From Amorphus coralli DSM 19760 (GTDB lineage Bacteria; Pseudomonadota; Alphaproteobacteria; Rhizobiales; Amorphaceae), in assembly GCF_000374525.1 (NCBI RefSeq), contig NZ_KB894572.1, positions 248,001-312,000 on the forward strand: DNA of 64,000 nucleotides. Reading direction: 5' to 3'. Every line of letters starts with the position of its first letter. Position 1 is the first letter of the stretch. The notes below the pieces were generated by a model, which saw only the letters and a list, made by a program, of their open reading frames with translations, was not told the origin of the DNA and searched no databases. Positions 39,339-48,793 of the stretch are shown piece by piece. Both the position numbers and the translations under genes were made by a program.

Positions 39339-40514
39339 CTACGACCGGCCGCCGGTAGCGAACTTCCGTTTCAGGGCCATGACACGGGCGTAGGACGCCG
39401 CGAGCGAGGCCATGAAGTCAGGATCCCGCGCGGCACTTTCCGCGACCGCGGCCGCCACTTCCTCGGGAAAATACGGGCCGGTGGAAGCGTCGCCCGACAC
39501 CACGATCAGGTCGTTGCCGGCGCCGATCGCAGCGATCACCGCATCGGTGGCCGACATCCGGTTGCGGATCGCCCGCATGATCAGGTCGTCGGTCATCACC
39601 ACGCCGTCGTAGCAGAGCTGCGAGCGCAGCAGCCCGTCGACCACGGCGGGAGAGATCGAGGCGGGGAGGCCGTCGCCGATTCCGGAACGGTCGAGCCGCA
39701 GATGGCCGATCATGATGATGTCCGCCATCCCCTCGCCGATGAGCTCGCGATAGGGAATGAGTTCGGCCTCACTCCAGGTCGAGGTGATGTCGACGGCGCC
39801 GTTGTGGCTGTCGCCGGCGGAAGAGCCGTGGCCGGGGAAGTGCTTGAGGGTGGCGGCAACGCCGGCCGCGCGATGCGCGGTGACGAAAGCGCGGTTGTAG
39901 TCCGCAACTGTCTGCGGGTCTGAGGAGTAGGCCCGGCCTGGCTTGGTGATCACGGGGTTGCTCGGGTTCACCGCGAGGTCGGAAACGGGCGCCAGGTTGA
40001 CGTTGAATCCCCAGTCCCGGAGGCCGGTCGCCATTCTGGCGTAGACGGCGCGTGCCTCCGACGGGCTGTAGCGGCGCGCCACCTCCTGCGCCGATGGCGT
40101 GGCGGGGAAGCCCATGGACGAGGTGAGGCGCGCGACCTTGCCGCCCTCCTGATCGACCATGAGGAGCGTCCGGCCGTCGGCAGAGGCGAAGCTTGCCGTG
40201 AGCGCCTTCACGTCGGCCGCCGAGCCGATGTTGTGACGCAGGAACAGGACGCCACCGACCTTGCCGTCGGCGATCTGCTGACGAACGCGCTGTGCCGAGT
40301 CCGATCCGGGCGTGGAGCCCTGGAAGCCCACCACCAGGAGCTGGCCGACCATCTCCTCCACGGAAACGTCGGATGGGACCGGGACCGTGGCCGGCGCGCA
40401 GGTGCGGGAGGAGCCCGATGCTGCCTGGATCGGGGCGGGCTCGCCGTTTGCGGAAACGCAGGCGGCGGTGGCGAGCGCGACAAGTGCGATGCAGGCGGTT
40501 CGCAGCAGCGGCAT
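39339..40514 (-). CDS. Glycoside hydrolase family 3 lipoprotein (NagZ-like)
   Basis: The product is 391 residues. The N-terminus is a lipoprotein signal (PLLRTACIALVALATAAC, lipobox ATAAC). The GH3 catalytic domain holds the NagZ signature AATLKHFPGHGSSAGDSHNGAVD, with the Asp-His general acid pair, and the nucleophile in YDGVVMTDDLIMRAI. NagZ cleaves N-acetylglucosamine from muropeptides in the cytosol. The lipobox instead puts this protein at the envelope, where it may act on peptidoglycan fragments or other beta-GlcNAc sugars. The start has AGGAG upstream. It sits between livF and the monooxygenase gene without an obvious functional link. Confidence 0.88.
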   Translation of the reverse strand: MPLLRTACIALVALATAACVSANGEPAPIQAASGSSRTCAPATVPVPSDVSVEEMVGQLLVVGFQGSTPGSDSAQRVRQQIADGKVGGVLFLRHNIGSAADVKALTASFASADGRTLLMVDQEGGKVARLTSSMGFPATPSAQEVARRYSPSEARAVYARMATGLRDWGFNVNLAPVSDLAVNPSNPVITKPGRAYSSDPQTVADYNRAFVTAHRAAGVAATLKHFPGHGSSAGDSHNGAVDITSTWSEAELIPYRELIGEGMADIIMIGHLRLDRSGIGDGLPASISPAVVDGLLRSQLCYDGVVMTDDLIMRAIRNRMSATDAVIAAIGAGNDLIVVSGDASTGPYFPEEVAAAVAESAARDPDFMASLAASYARVMALKRKFATGGRS

Positions 40515-40707
40515 GGGGGCTCCTGGCGGTCGGCGGGGCTGGTGCGCCTGCCGCCGGACATCCGAATCGGGGTTGGGAAAGGGACGGGCGCTGATGGCTC
40601 CGTTCCTGCCCGTTTCGCGGGCTGGGATCAACTGGATGGGTTCGCCCAGACGTGGATGGTCGACCGGCGGAAAGGGATGTCCGCCGATCGCTGTCCGGAT
40701 CGCCGGC

Positions 40708-43050
40708 CTATTCGGCAGCCTGGCGGGATTCGCTCGTGTACTGGTGCTTCGGTCGGGCCTTCAGCCGCAATTCCTTCAGCTCCTCGCGCGTCCGCTGCGC
40801 GTTGCGCAGGTCCGCCTCGTAGCCTGGGAAATACTGCGTCGGGCAGTAGGTGCCGGTGAAGCCGTAGTCCGCCGACGCCTGCATGGTGATGGCCGGATGG
40901 GTCAGGTGCGGGCGGCCGATGGCAACGAGATCGGCGCGGCCCGCGGCCAGGATGGTGTTGACCTGGTCGGCCGAGGTGATGTTGCCGACGGCAATGGTCT
41001 TCACCTTCGCCTCGTTGCGGATCTGCTCGGCGAACGGCGTCTGGAACATGCGGCCGAAGATCGGCTTGGCGTCCGGAACGGTCTGACCCGTGGATACGTC
41101 CATCAGGTCGGCGCCGTGCTCGGTGAACGCACGGGCGATCTCCACGGCGTCGTCGCCGGTGATGCCGCCTTCCTTCCAGTCGGTCGCGGAGAGGCGCACC
41201 GACATGGGTTTGGCCGCCGGCCAGACCTCGCGCACGGCATCGAACACCTCAAGCGGGTAGCGCAGCCGGTTCTCCAGCGAGCCGCCGTACTCGTCGCTGC
41301 GCGTATTGGTCAGTGGCGACAGGAAGGTCGCCAGCAGATAGCCGTGGGCACAATGCAGCTCCAGCATGTCGAAGCCGGCGCGGTTGACCCGCTCCGCCGC
41401 CGCCACGAACTCGGCCTTGATCCGGTCCATGTCGTCCCGGGTCATCTCGCGCGGGACGGGGCTGTGCTCGAAATAGGGAATCGCGGAAGGAGCGATCACG
41501 TCCCACCCGCCTTCCTCGAGCGGCTGGTCCATGCCGTCCCACATCAGCCGGGTCGAGCCCTTCCGCCCCGAATGCCCGATCTGCATGGCGATCTTTGAGC
41601 CCGAATTCTCGTGCACGAAGTCGACGATGCGGGTCCAGGCGGCCTCCTGCTCGTCGGTGTAGATGCCGGCGCAGCCCGGCGTGATCCGTCCCGTGTCGGA
41701 AACGCACGTCATCTCGGTGTAGACGAGGCCGGCGCCGCCCATCGCCCGCGAGCCGTAATGCACGAGGTGAAAGTCCTGCGGCATGCCATCGACGGCGGAG
41801 TAGGTGTCCATCGGCGAGACCACCAGCCGGTTCGGCACGACCATGTCGCGAACCTTCAGCGGGTGGAACATCGGCGGCGGCGGACTGTCGAGGTTCACGT
41901 CGAACCCTTCCGCCTTCACCTGACGGGCGAACATCTGGTCCACGTCGCGGACGAACTCCTCCGCACGCAGCTCCAGATTGTCGTAGGTGATCGCCTTGGC
42001 GCGGGTCATCAGGCCGAAGGCGAACTGCACCGGGTCCATCGACCAGAACCGGTCGACGTGCTCGAACCAGACGAGCGAGACGTCGGCGGAGTGCTGGATC
42101 TTCTCAACTTCCTCGCGCCGGCCGGTCTCGAAGGCGGCCAGCGCGGCATCCACCGAGCCGTGCTTGCGGAAGGCCTCGAACAGCGCGATGGCGTCTTCCA
42201 TGGCGAGCTTGGTGCCGGAACCGATGGAGAAGTGCGCCGTGGACTTGGCGTCGCCGACGAGGACGATGTTGTCCTTGGTCCACCGCTTGTTGCGGATCAT
42301 CGGGAAGTTGCGCCAGTAGGACCGGTTGATCAGCAGCGGGTGACCGTCCAGCGCCTTGGCGAACACGCCCTCGAGGAACTTGGCCGATTCCTCCTCGCTC
42401 ATGTTGCCGAGGCCGGCCCGCTCGAAGGTCTCCGGGTCGGTCTCCATCACCCAGGTCGAAAGGCCCGGCTCGTACTGGTAGGTGTGGGCGATGAAGATGC
42501 CGTACTCGGTCTCCTCGAAGAAGAACGTGAAGGCGTCGAGCGGTTTGGTGGAGCCCATCCAGGCGAATTTGTTCGGGCGGAGATCCACTTCCGGCTGGAA
42601 GTGCTCGCGCCAGGTCTCGCGAACGACGGAGTTGATGCCGTCGGACGCGACCACGAGGTCGGACTCGCGCATCAGCGCCTCGAAGTCCGCGACCTCGGTC
42701 TCGAACAGGAGCTCGATGCCCAATTCGCGGGCGCGCTGGTGCAGCAGGATCAGGAGCTGCTTGCGCGACGTGCCGCAGAACCCGTTGCCGCCGATGCGGA
42801 ACTCTTCGCCCTTGAAGTCGATGGCGATGTCGTCCCAGTAGGCGAAGTGCTCGGTGATGAGCTTGTAGCTCTCGTAGTCGTACTTTTCGAACGTCTGCAG
42901 GGTCTCGTCGGAAAACACGACGCCGAAGCCGAACGTGTCGTCCGGGCGGTTGCGCTCGAAGACCGTGATCTCGGTCGACGGGTTCGCCTTCTTCATCAGG
43001 ATTGCGAAGTAGAGGCCGGCGGGACCGCCGCCCATCACCGAAATTTTCAT
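40708..43050 (-). CDS. Bifunctional aryl-CoA flavin monooxygenase/reductase (2-aminobenzoyl-CoA or salicylyl-CoA type)
   Basis: The product is 780 residues. Residues about 1-385 form a group A flavin monooxygenase: KISVMGGGPAGLYFAILMKK (FAD), VVASDGINSVVRE (DG motif), NIVLVGDAKSTAHFSIGSGTKLAMEDAIAL (GD motif). Residues about 395-770 form an Old Yellow Enzyme barrel: FHPLKVRDMVVPNRLVVSPMDTYSA, LHCAHGYLLATFLSPLTNTRSDEYGGSLENRLRYP. This fusion is that of 2-aminobenzoyl-CoA monooxygenase/reductase of Azoarcus evansii, which hydroxylates and then reduces the ring of the CoA thioester. Homologues are also annotated salicylyl-CoA 5-hydroxylase. Neighbouring CoA ligase, beta-oxidation and Rid genes favour the anthranilate route. 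The ATG has GGGAG upstream; a longer reading is not homologous. Confidence 0.9.
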   Translation of the reverse strand: MKISVMGGGPAGLYFAILMKKANPSTEITVFERNRPDDTFGFGVVFSDETLQTFEKYDYESYKLITEHFAYWDDIAIDFKGEEFRIGGNGFCGTSRKQLLILLHQRARELGIELLFETEVADFEALMRESDLVVASDGINSVVRETWREHFQPEVDLRPNKFAWMGSTKPLDAFTFFFEETEYGIFIAHTYQYEPGLSTWVMETDPETFERAGLGNMSEEESAKFLEGVFAKALDGHPLLINRSYWRNFPMIRNKRWTKDNIVLVGDAKSTAHFSIGSGTKLAMEDAIALFEAFRKHGSVDAALAAFETGRREEVEKIQHSADVSLVWFEHVDRFWSMDPVQFAFGLMTRAKAITYDNLELRAEEFVRDVDQMFARQVKAEGFDVNLDSPPPPMFHPLKVRDMVVPNRLVVSPMDTYSAVDGMPQDFHLVHYGSRAMGGAGLVYTEMTCVSDTGRITPGCAGIYTDEQEAAWTRIVDFVHENSGSKIAMQIGHSGRKGSTRLMWDGMDQPLEEGGWDVIAPSAIPYFEHSPVPREMTRDDMDRIKAEFVAAAERVNRAGFDMLELHCAHGYLLATFLSPLTNTRSDEYGGSLENRLRYPLEVFDAVREVWPAAKPMSVRLSATDWKEGGITGDDAVEIARAFTEHGADLMDVSTGQTVPDAKPIFGRMFQTPFAEQIRNEAKVKTIAVGNITSADQVNTILAAGRADLVAIGRPHLTHPAITMQASADYGFTGTYCPTQYFPGYEADLRNAQRTREELKELRLKARPKHQYTSESRQAAE

Positions 43051-43126
43051 CTGTCGACTCCCGAGCCGGGTGTGGTCATGCCGTGAAGGACGGCGCGGAC
43101 GACGCGTCTCTTGTGCGTCTTCGGTA

Positions 43127-43146
43127 GATATTTTAAGCTTGAAACA
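43127..43146. promoter_or_regulatory. Putative MarR operator, copy 2 (monooxygenase / SDR-marR)
   Basis: The 14-base core TTTTAAGCTTGAAA (43131-43144) is palindromic except for one pair and is preceded by GATA, as in copy 1 (35477-35496). It lies in the 219-base gap between the divergent monooxygenase and SDR genes, suited to control both. Confidence 0.6.
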
Positions 43147-43269
43147 ATTTCGGCCGCAAGCGATGAAACGACGCGGCTCTTCGACGGTTCGGTGCCCGCA
43201 AGGGCGGTCATGTCGCGCATCCCGTGTCGGGTTTCCGTCCGGTTTCGCGTCCAGGAACGAGGGCACAGA

Positions 43270-44037
43270 GTGGGCGAGGCAGCGGTCGCACGGCACGTCA
43301 TGGTCACCGGCGGCGGCACCGGCATCGGTGCAGCCATCGCCGCGCTTCTCAAGTCGGAAGGCGCCCGCGTGTCGCTGCTCGGACGCCGCCGCGAGCCGCT
43401 TGAAAAGACGGCCGGTTCCATCGGTGGTGCGACCATCGTCCAGGCGGACGTGACCGACGCCGAAGCGGTTTCTGCCGCGGTCGCGTCGGCCACGGCGGAG
43501 AACGGTCCGGTCGAGATCCTGGTCAATTCCGCCGGCATCGCCATGACGGCTCCCTTCGTGAAGACCGACCTCGATCTGCTGCGCACCGTGTGGCGCGTCA
43601 ACGTCGAGGGCGTCTTCATCTGCACCCAGGCGGTGCTGCCAGCGATGCTGAAGTCGGGCTTCGGCCGCGTCGTCAATGTCGCCTCCACGGCGGGCCTCAA
43701 GGGCTACGCCTACACGTCCGCCTACACCGCTTCCAAGCACGCCGTGATCGGTCTCACCCGGTCGCTTGCGCTGGAGACGGCCGGCCGCGGCGTCACCGTG
43801 AATGCGGTGTGTCCGGGCTTCACCGATACCGACCTTACGTCCGAAAGCGTCGAGAAGATCGTTGCCGCCACCGGCCGAAGCGCCGACGAGGCGCGCGCAG
43901 CGCTGTCGGACACCAATCCGCTCAAGCGTCTGATCCGTCCGGACGAGGTGGCCGATGCCGTGCGCTGGCTGGTCGGCCCCGCCGCGGGAGCCATCACGGG
44001 CCAGTCCATCGTGGTGGCGGGCGGCGAGGTGATGTGA
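43270..44037 (+). CDS. Short-chain dehydrogenase/reductase (3-hydroxyacyl-CoA dehydrogenase-like)
   Basis: The product is 255 residues. The cofactor motif is [18 protein letters not shown], the structural motif is NSAG, and the catalytic set is S/Y/K in [26 protein letters not shown]. It probably oxidises a hydroxyacyl-CoA made by the enoyl-CoA hydratase two genes downstream. The start is GTG, seven bases after GAGGG; the longer upstream reading covers the operator and is rejected. It is first gene of the operon and overlaps marR by one base. Confidence 0.85.
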   Translation: MGEAAVARHVMVTGGGTGIGAAIAALLKSEGARVSLLGRRREPLEKTAGSIGGATIVQADVTDAEAVSAAVASATAENGPVEILVNSAGIAMTAPFVKTDLDLLRTVWRVNVEGVFICTQAVLPAMLKSGFGRVVNVASTAGLKGYAYTSAYTASKHAVIGLTRSLALETAGRGVTVNAVCPGFTDTDLTSESVEKIVAATGRSADEARAALSDTNPLKRLIRPDEVADAVRWLVGPAAGAITGQSIVVAGGEVM

Positions 44038-44558
44038 TGGCCGACATGGTCCCTTCCATCACCCTCGACGCGGAGACACGGGCGCTGGAAAGCCCCCGCG
44101 ACCACACCAGCGAGCTGCGCCTGTGGCTCCGGATGTTGACCTGCACCAACATGATCGAGGCGGAGATCCGCCGCCGGTTGCGCGAACGTTTCGATGTGAC
44201 CCTGCCGCGTTTCGACCTGATGGCGCAACTCGACAAGACGCCCGACGGCCTCAGCCTGGGCGAAATCTCCCGGCGCATGATGGTCTCCAACGGCAACGTC
44301 ACAGGCCTCGTGGAGCGCCTTGCCGAGGACGGGCTGGTGGAGCGCCGCGCCTCCGACACCGATCGCCGCTCCACCTTCGTGCGCCTCACCGACGAGGGCC
44401 GTTCGGCGTTCGCGGAAATGGCCGCCGAGCACGCGGGGTGGGTGGGCGAACTCTTCGGCGCGCTGTCGTCGAACGATATCGACATCCTGCTCGACCGCCT
44501 GTCCCGTACCAAGGCGTCCGTCGAAAACCAGTCAAGCAAAGGGGAGGGGAGCCGGTGA
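44037..44558 (+). CDS. MarR-family transcriptional regulator
   Basis: The product is 173 residues. The winged helix-turn-helix is [61 protein letters not shown]. MarR proteins in aromatic-CoA clusters (BadR, CouR, HcaR types) release DNA on binding the aryl-CoA ligand. I infer that role here, with the palindromes at 35477 and 43127 as operators. Its start overlaps the SDR stop (TGATG) and its stop overlaps the next start (GTGA), so it is coupled to the catabolic genes and autoregulated if the operator is correct. Confidence 0.88.
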   Translation: MADMVPSITLDAETRALESPRDHTSELRLWLRMLTCTNMIEAEIRRRLRERFDVTLPRFDLMAQLDKTPDGLSLGEISRRMMVSNGNVTGLVERLAEDGLVERRASDTDRRSTFVRLTDEGRSAFAEMAAEHAGWVGELFGALSSNDIDILLDRLSRTKASVENQSSKGEGSR

Positions 44559-45388
44559 GCGACCGCTTCGAGATCACGCTGCCGCTGTCCGACTATACGC
44601 CGCAGCATTTCCTGCTGACCGTCGACGGCCCGGTTGCGACCATCACCCTCAACCGGCCGGAACGGAAGAACCCGCTGACCTTCGAGAGCTATGCGGAGCT
44701 GCGCGATACCTTCCGGGCGCTGCGCCACGAGGAGCAGGTGAAGGTCATCGTCGTCACCGGCGCGGGCGGCAACTTCTGTTCAGGCGGCGACGTCTTCGAG
44801 ATCATTCAGCCGCTGCTCGAACGCGACATGGTCGGGCTGCTCGACTTCACCCAGATGACTGGCGATCTGGTCAAGGCCATGCGGGCCTGTCCGCAGCCGA
44901 TCGTGGCCGCCATCGACGGCGTCTGCGTCGGTGCAGGTGCCATCATCGCCATGGCCTCCGACGTGCGCTTCGGCACCGAGGGTTCCAAGGTCGCGTTCCT
45001 GTTCACCAAGGTCGGGCTGGCTGGCTGCGACATGGGCGCCTGCGGGATCCTGCCCCGCATCATCGGCTTCGGCCGCGCCTCCGAGCTGCTCTACACCGGC
45101 CGCGTCATGCGCGGCGAGGAAGCGGAGCGCTGGGGCTTCTTGAACCGGCTGGTTGCCTCTGACGCGGTGCTGGCCGAGGCCCAGGCCTTTGCCGAGGAGC
45201 TGACCCGGGGCCCGACCTTCGCCCACGGCATCACCAAGAAGATGATGCACATGGAGTGGGACATGTCCGTGGATCAGTCGATCGACGCGGAAGCGCTCGC
45301 CCAGTCGCTGTGCATGCAGACGGAGGACTACCGACGCGCCTTCGAGGCCTTCGCGGCCAAGAAGACGCCTGTCTTCGAGGGGAACTGA
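44555..45388 (+). CDS. Enoyl-CoA hydratase/isomerase family protein
   Basis: The product is a 277-residue crotonase. The oxyanion-hole segments are [12 protein letters not shown] and [22 protein letters not shown]. The hydratase Glu equivalent to rat Glu144 (usually in a QPE motif) reads TKV in [19 protein letters not shown], with Asp in the CDMG loop. The Glu equivalent to Glu164 is kept (ASELLYTG). The same loop occurs in a crotonase subgroup, so hydration, isomerisation or ring hydrolysis remain open. The start is GTG, overlapping the marR stop, behind GGGGAGGGG. Its likely role is a beta-oxidation-like step on the dearomatised ring. Confidence 0.85.
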   Translation: MSDRFEITLPLSDYTPQHFLLTVDGPVATITLNRPERKNPLTFESYAELRDTFRALRHEEQVKVIVVTGAGGNFCSGGDVFEIIQPLLERDMVGLLDFTQMTGDLVKAMRACPQPIVAAIDGVCVGAGAIIAMASDVRFGTEGSKVAFLFTKVGLAGCDMGACGILPRIIGFGRASELLYTGRVMRGEEAERWGFLNRLVASDAVLAEAQAFAEELTRGPTFAHGITKKMMHMEWDMSVDQSIDAEALAQSLCMQTEDYRRAFEAFAAKKTPVFEGN

Positions 45389-45392
45389 CGCT

Positions 45393-46577
45393 ATGGCCGA
45401 CAAGAGCTTCCTCTCCTGGCCGTTCTTCGAGGACAGCCATCGCGCTTTCGCCGCCGAGCTCGACCACTGGGCCGGACAGCACGTCTCCGGCCTGGTCGAT
45501 CATCACGACGTGGACGGAAGCTGCCGGCGCCTGGTGAAGGCGCTGGGCGAGGCCGGCTTCCTGCAGCATGTCGTCGTCGCTCCGCATGGCGGGGCTGCCG
45601 AGAAGCTCGACGTCCGGACGCTGTGCATTGCCCGCGAGACGCTGGGCCGCCATCACGCGCTGGCCGATTTCGCCTTCGCCATGCAGGGGCTCGGAACCGG
45701 CTCCATCAGCCTCTACGGCAGCGAAGCGCAGAAGGCCGCCTGGCTGCCGGCCGTCGCCGCCGGCGAGCGCATTGCGGCGTTTGCGCTGACGGAGCCCGAA
45801 GCCGGTTCGGACGTGGCCTCACTGGCCACCGTTGCCGAACCCGACGGGGCTGGCAACGTTCGCATCACCGGCGAGAAGACCTGGATCTCTAACGGCGGCA
45901 TTGCCGACCAGTATGTCGTCTTCGCGCGCACCGGCGAGGCTCCAGGGGCAAAGGGGCTCTCGGCTTTCGTGGTCGAGGCCGACCGTCCGGGCTTCGAGAT
46001 TGCCGAGCGGATCGACGTGATCGCTCCGCATCCGCTTGCCCGCCTGCGCTTTGATGGTGTTGTCGTGCCGGAGTCGGCCCGCCTCGGTGCCCCGGGAGAG
46101 GGCTTCAAGATCGCCATGGCGACCCTCGACGTGTTCCGGTCCACCGTCGGCGCGGCGGCCCTGGGCTTTGCCCGCTCTGCCCTCGACGAGGGCCTGGACC
46201 GTGCCAGCGGGCGCGAACTTTTCGGGGCACCCCTGTCGGAATTGCAGCTGACCCAGGGCGCCCTTGCAGAGATGGCGCTCGACGTCGATGCCGCCGCGCT
46301 GCTCGTCTACCGGGCCGCCTGGACCAAGGACGCAGGGGCGCCGCGCATCACCCGCGAGGCTTCCATGGCCAAGCTCTACGCCACCGAGGCCGCCCAGCGC
46401 GTCATCGACCGGTCGGTGCAGATCCACGGCGGCGACGGCGTGCGCTTGGGCACCCGGGTCGAGGAGCTCTACCGCGATATCCGCGCGCTCAGGATCTATG
46501 AGGGCGCGTCGGAGGTGCAGAAGGTCATCATTGCCCGTCAGGCGCTGCAGGCGCGCGCCGCGGACAAGGCCTCCTGA
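45393..46577 (+). CDS. Acyl-CoA dehydrogenase family protein
   Basis: The product is 394 residues. FAD/substrate motifs are [17 protein letters not shown] and [24 protein letters not shown], with a C-terminal catalytic-base region [22 protein letters not shown]. It would dehydrogenate an alicyclic acyl-CoA from the monooxygenase/reductase step, passing electrons to ETF. Four bases separate it from the upstream crotonase gene. The N-terminal 90 residues are more divergent than the rest. Confidence 0.88.
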   Translation: MADKSFLSWPFFEDSHRAFAAELDHWAGQHVSGLVDHHDVDGSCRRLVKALGEAGFLQHVVVAPHGGAAEKLDVRTLCIARETLGRHHALADFAFAMQGLGTGSISLYGSEAQKAAWLPAVAAGERIAAFALTEPEAGSDVASLATVAEPDGAGNVRITGEKTWISNGGIADQYVVFARTGEAPGAKGLSAFVVEADRPGFEIAERIDVIAPHPLARLRFDGVVVPESARLGAPGEGFKIAMATLDVFRSTVGAAALGFARSALDEGLDRASGRELFGAPLSELQLTQGALAEMALDVDAAALLVYRAAWTKDAGAPRITREASMAKLYATEAAQRVIDRSVQIHGGDGVRLGTRVEELYRDIRALRIYEGASEVQKVIIARQALQARAADKAS

Positions 46578-46659
46578 CAGCACGAGATCGAAAGGGCGGC
46601 GCCAGATCGTCCGGACCAGCAGAAACAACCAAGACCTTCCTACCGAGAGGACTTGATCG

Positions 46660-48288
46660 ATGGGTACCCAATCCGCGCACGTCGACACCTTCGCTGCGGA
46701 CAACCTTCCGCCGCGCGATCTCTGGCCGGAATTCCCGAACCTGGAGAAGCTCGGCTACCCGGAGCGCATGAACTGCGCCGTCGAGCTGATCGACCGTCAC
46801 GTGGAGGAGGGGCGCGGCGACCGCGTTGCTCTCATCGGCGGCGACATCACCTGGACCTATGCCGAGCTCAAGGGCGTCGTGGACCGGATCGCCCATGTGC
46901 TGGTCGACCGCTACGGGCTGATCCCCGGAAACAGGGTCCTGCTGCGATCCGCCAACAACCCGATGATGACGGCGGTCTATTTTGCCATCATCAAGGCCGG
47001 CGGCATCGTCGTGGCGACCATGCCGCTGCTGCGGGCCAAGGAACTGAAGTATCTTGTCGAGAAGCCGGAACTGAACCTGGCCATCTGCGACCGCAAGCTG
47101 TCGGAGGAGATGGAAAAGACGCGCACCCAGGCGCCGCGCCTGAAGGACGTGCTCTATTTCGGCACCGATGCCGCTGACGGGCTGGAAGCCCAGATGGCGG
47201 CCTACGACGAGCCCTTCACCGCGTGCGACACGGCCAGCGACGATGTGTGCCTGATCGGTTTCACCTCCGGCACGACCGGTCAGCCGAAGGGCACGATGCA
47301 CTTCCATCGCGACATGCTGGCCATCTGCGACTGCTACTCGCGCGAAGTGCTGAAGCCGGGGCCGGACGACCGCTTCGTTGGCTCGCCGCCACTGGCCTTC
47401 ACCTTCGGTCTCGGCGGGCTGGTGCTGTTCCCCTTCCGCGTCGGCGCGTCGGCCTTGCTCCTGGAACGGGCCGGGCCGGATGACCTCCTGCACGCGATCG
47501 CCACCCACAAGGCGACGATCATGTTCACCGCGCCGACTGCCTACCGCGCCATGCTCAGCAAACTCGACGACGCCGACATTTCCAGCCTGCGCAAGTGCGT
47601 GTCGGCCGGCGAGGCGCTGCCCAAGCCCACCTGGGATGCCTGGTACGAGAAGACCGGCATGAAGATCCTCGATGGCATCGGCGGTACCGAGATGCTGCAC
47701 ATCTTCATCGCGGCGCCGGAAGAGGCGATCCGGCCAGGCTCCACCGGCAAGCCGGTGCCGCTCTACGAGGCGAAGGTGATCGACGACGACGGCAACGAGT
47801 GCCCGCCCGGCGTTCCCGGCCGTCTTGCCGTGCGCGGCCCGACCGGCTGCCGCTACCTCGCCGACGCCCGCCAGACGGTCTACGTCCAGAATGGCTGGAA
47901 CATCACCGGTGATACCTACGAGACCGATGCCGACGGCTACTTCTGGTACAAGGCGCGCTCCGACGACATGATCATCTCGTCGGGCTACAACATCGCCGGT
48001 CCCGAAGTTGAGAGCACGCTGCTGGCGCATCCCGCCGTGGCGGAGTGCGGGGTGGTCGCCGCCCCTGATCCCGAGCGCGGCCACATCGTGAAGGCCTATG
48101 TGGTTCTCCAGCCGGGCTTCACCGGGGATGCGGCGCTCGTGAAGGAGCTGCAGGACTACGTCAAGGCCGAGGCCGCTCCCTACAAATATCCGCGGGCGAT
48201 CGACTTCGTGGCGCAACTGCCGCGCACGGAAACCGGCAAGCTGCAGCGCTTCCAGCTCCGGCAGATCGCCGAGACCGCGTCCGCTTGA
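46660..48288 (+). CDS. Benzoate-CoA ligase family protein (probable 2-aminobenzoate-CoA ligase)
   Basis: The product is a 542-residue AMP-forming ligase. The P-loop is IGFTSGTTGQPKGTMHFHRD. Later motifs are ILDGIGGTEMLHIFI, GDTYETDADGYFWYKARSDDMIISSGYNIAGPEVES and the catalytic Lys in LPRTETGKLQRFQLR. Benzoate-CoA ligases carry the same GIGSTE/GIGGTE-type motif. The neighbouring aryl-CoA monooxygenase fits 2-aminobenzoate (or 2-hydroxybenzoate) as substrate. It starts the pathway by forming the CoA thioester. An 82-base gap separates it from the acyl-CoA dehydrogenase. Confidence 0.87.
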   Translation: MGTQSAHVDTFAADNLPPRDLWPEFPNLEKLGYPERMNCAVELIDRHVEEGRGDRVALIGGDITWTYAELKGVVDRIAHVLVDRYGLIPGNRVLLRSANNPMMTAVYFAIIKAGGIVVATMPLLRAKELKYLVEKPELNLAICDRKLSEEMEKTRTQAPRLKDVLYFGTDAADGLEAQMAAYDEPFTACDTASDDVCLIGFTSGTTGQPKGTMHFHRDMLAICDCYSREVLKPGPDDRFVGSPPLAFTFGLGGLVLFPFRVGASALLLERAGPDDLLHAIATHKATIMFTAPTAYRAMLSKLDDADISSLRKCVSAGEALPKPTWDAWYEKTGMKILDGIGGTEMLHIFIAAPEEAIRPGSTGKPVPLYEAKVIDDDGNECPPGVPGRLAVRGPTGCRYLADARQTVYVQNGWNITGDTYETDADGYFWYKARSDDMIISSGYNIAGPEVESTLLAHPAVAECGVVAAPDPERGHIVKAYVVLQPGFTGDAALVKELQDYVKAEAAPYKYPRAIDFVAQLPRTETGKLQRFQLRQIAETASA

Positions 48289-48316
48289 GCCTCAACCTGA
48301 ATACGGAGGGTTATTC

Positions 48317-48772
48317 GTGAGTGATACCGCTGTCCGCGACGACAAGGCGAAGGTTGCGTCGTCCCGTCTGCCCTCGCCGCTGTCCGCCGTTCAGCCCGCG
48401 GGATGGGCCGAGCCGCGCGGTTACGCCAACGGCATGATCGGCGAGGGCCGAGTCCTGTTCGTGGGCGGCCAGATCGGCTGGGATGTCGAGGGACGCTTTG
48501 CCGAGGGCTTCCTCGGCCAGGTGGGCCAGGCGCTCGCCAACATCGTAGCGGTTCTGGAGGCGGCCGGCGGCGGTCCGGAACATGTCGGCCGGCTGACCTG
48601 GTACGTCACCGACATCGAGGCCTACCGCGCGTCGCTCAAGGAACTCGGCCCCGTCTACCGCGCCGCGATGGGAAAGCACTTCCCTGCCATGGCGCTGGTC
48701 CAGGTGGTCTCGCTGGTCGAGGAAGAGGCGATGGTGGAGATCGAGGCCACGGCCGTCCTGCCCGCCGCCTGA
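48317..48772 (+). CDS. Rid (YjgF/YER057c/UK114) family protein, Arg-less subgroup
   Basis: The product is 151 residues, with about 30 residues added before the usual RidA core. The core is visible in RVLFVGGQIGWDVEGRFAEGFLGQVGQALANIVAVLEAAGGGPEHVGRLTWYVTDIEAYRA. The position of the canonical substrate-binding Arg105 (FPARS-V-E-V in E. coli RidA) reads FPAMALVQV, so Met replaces Arg. RidA hydrolyses enamines/imines. In this operon it could deaminate the 2-amino-5-oxocyclohexenyl-CoA product of the monooxygenase. The start is GTG, after GGAGGGTTATTC. Confidence 0.85.
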   Translation: MSDTAVRDDKAKVASSRLPSPLSAVQPAGWAEPRGYANGMIGEGRVLFVGGQIGWDVEGRFAEGFLGQVGQALANIVAVLEAAGGGPEHVGRLTWYVTDIEAYRASLKELGPVYRAAMGKHFPAMALVQVVSLVEEEAMVEIEATAVLPAA

Positions 48773-48793
48773 TCCCGCCGTCGGTCCGCGCAC

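Noticed and set aside
40708-43740. 1010-codon version of the monooxygenase gene
   Set aside because: The extra 230 codons run through the promoter, the operator and the divergent SDR gene. The FAD motif starts at the ATG at 43050, behind a good ribosome-binding site.
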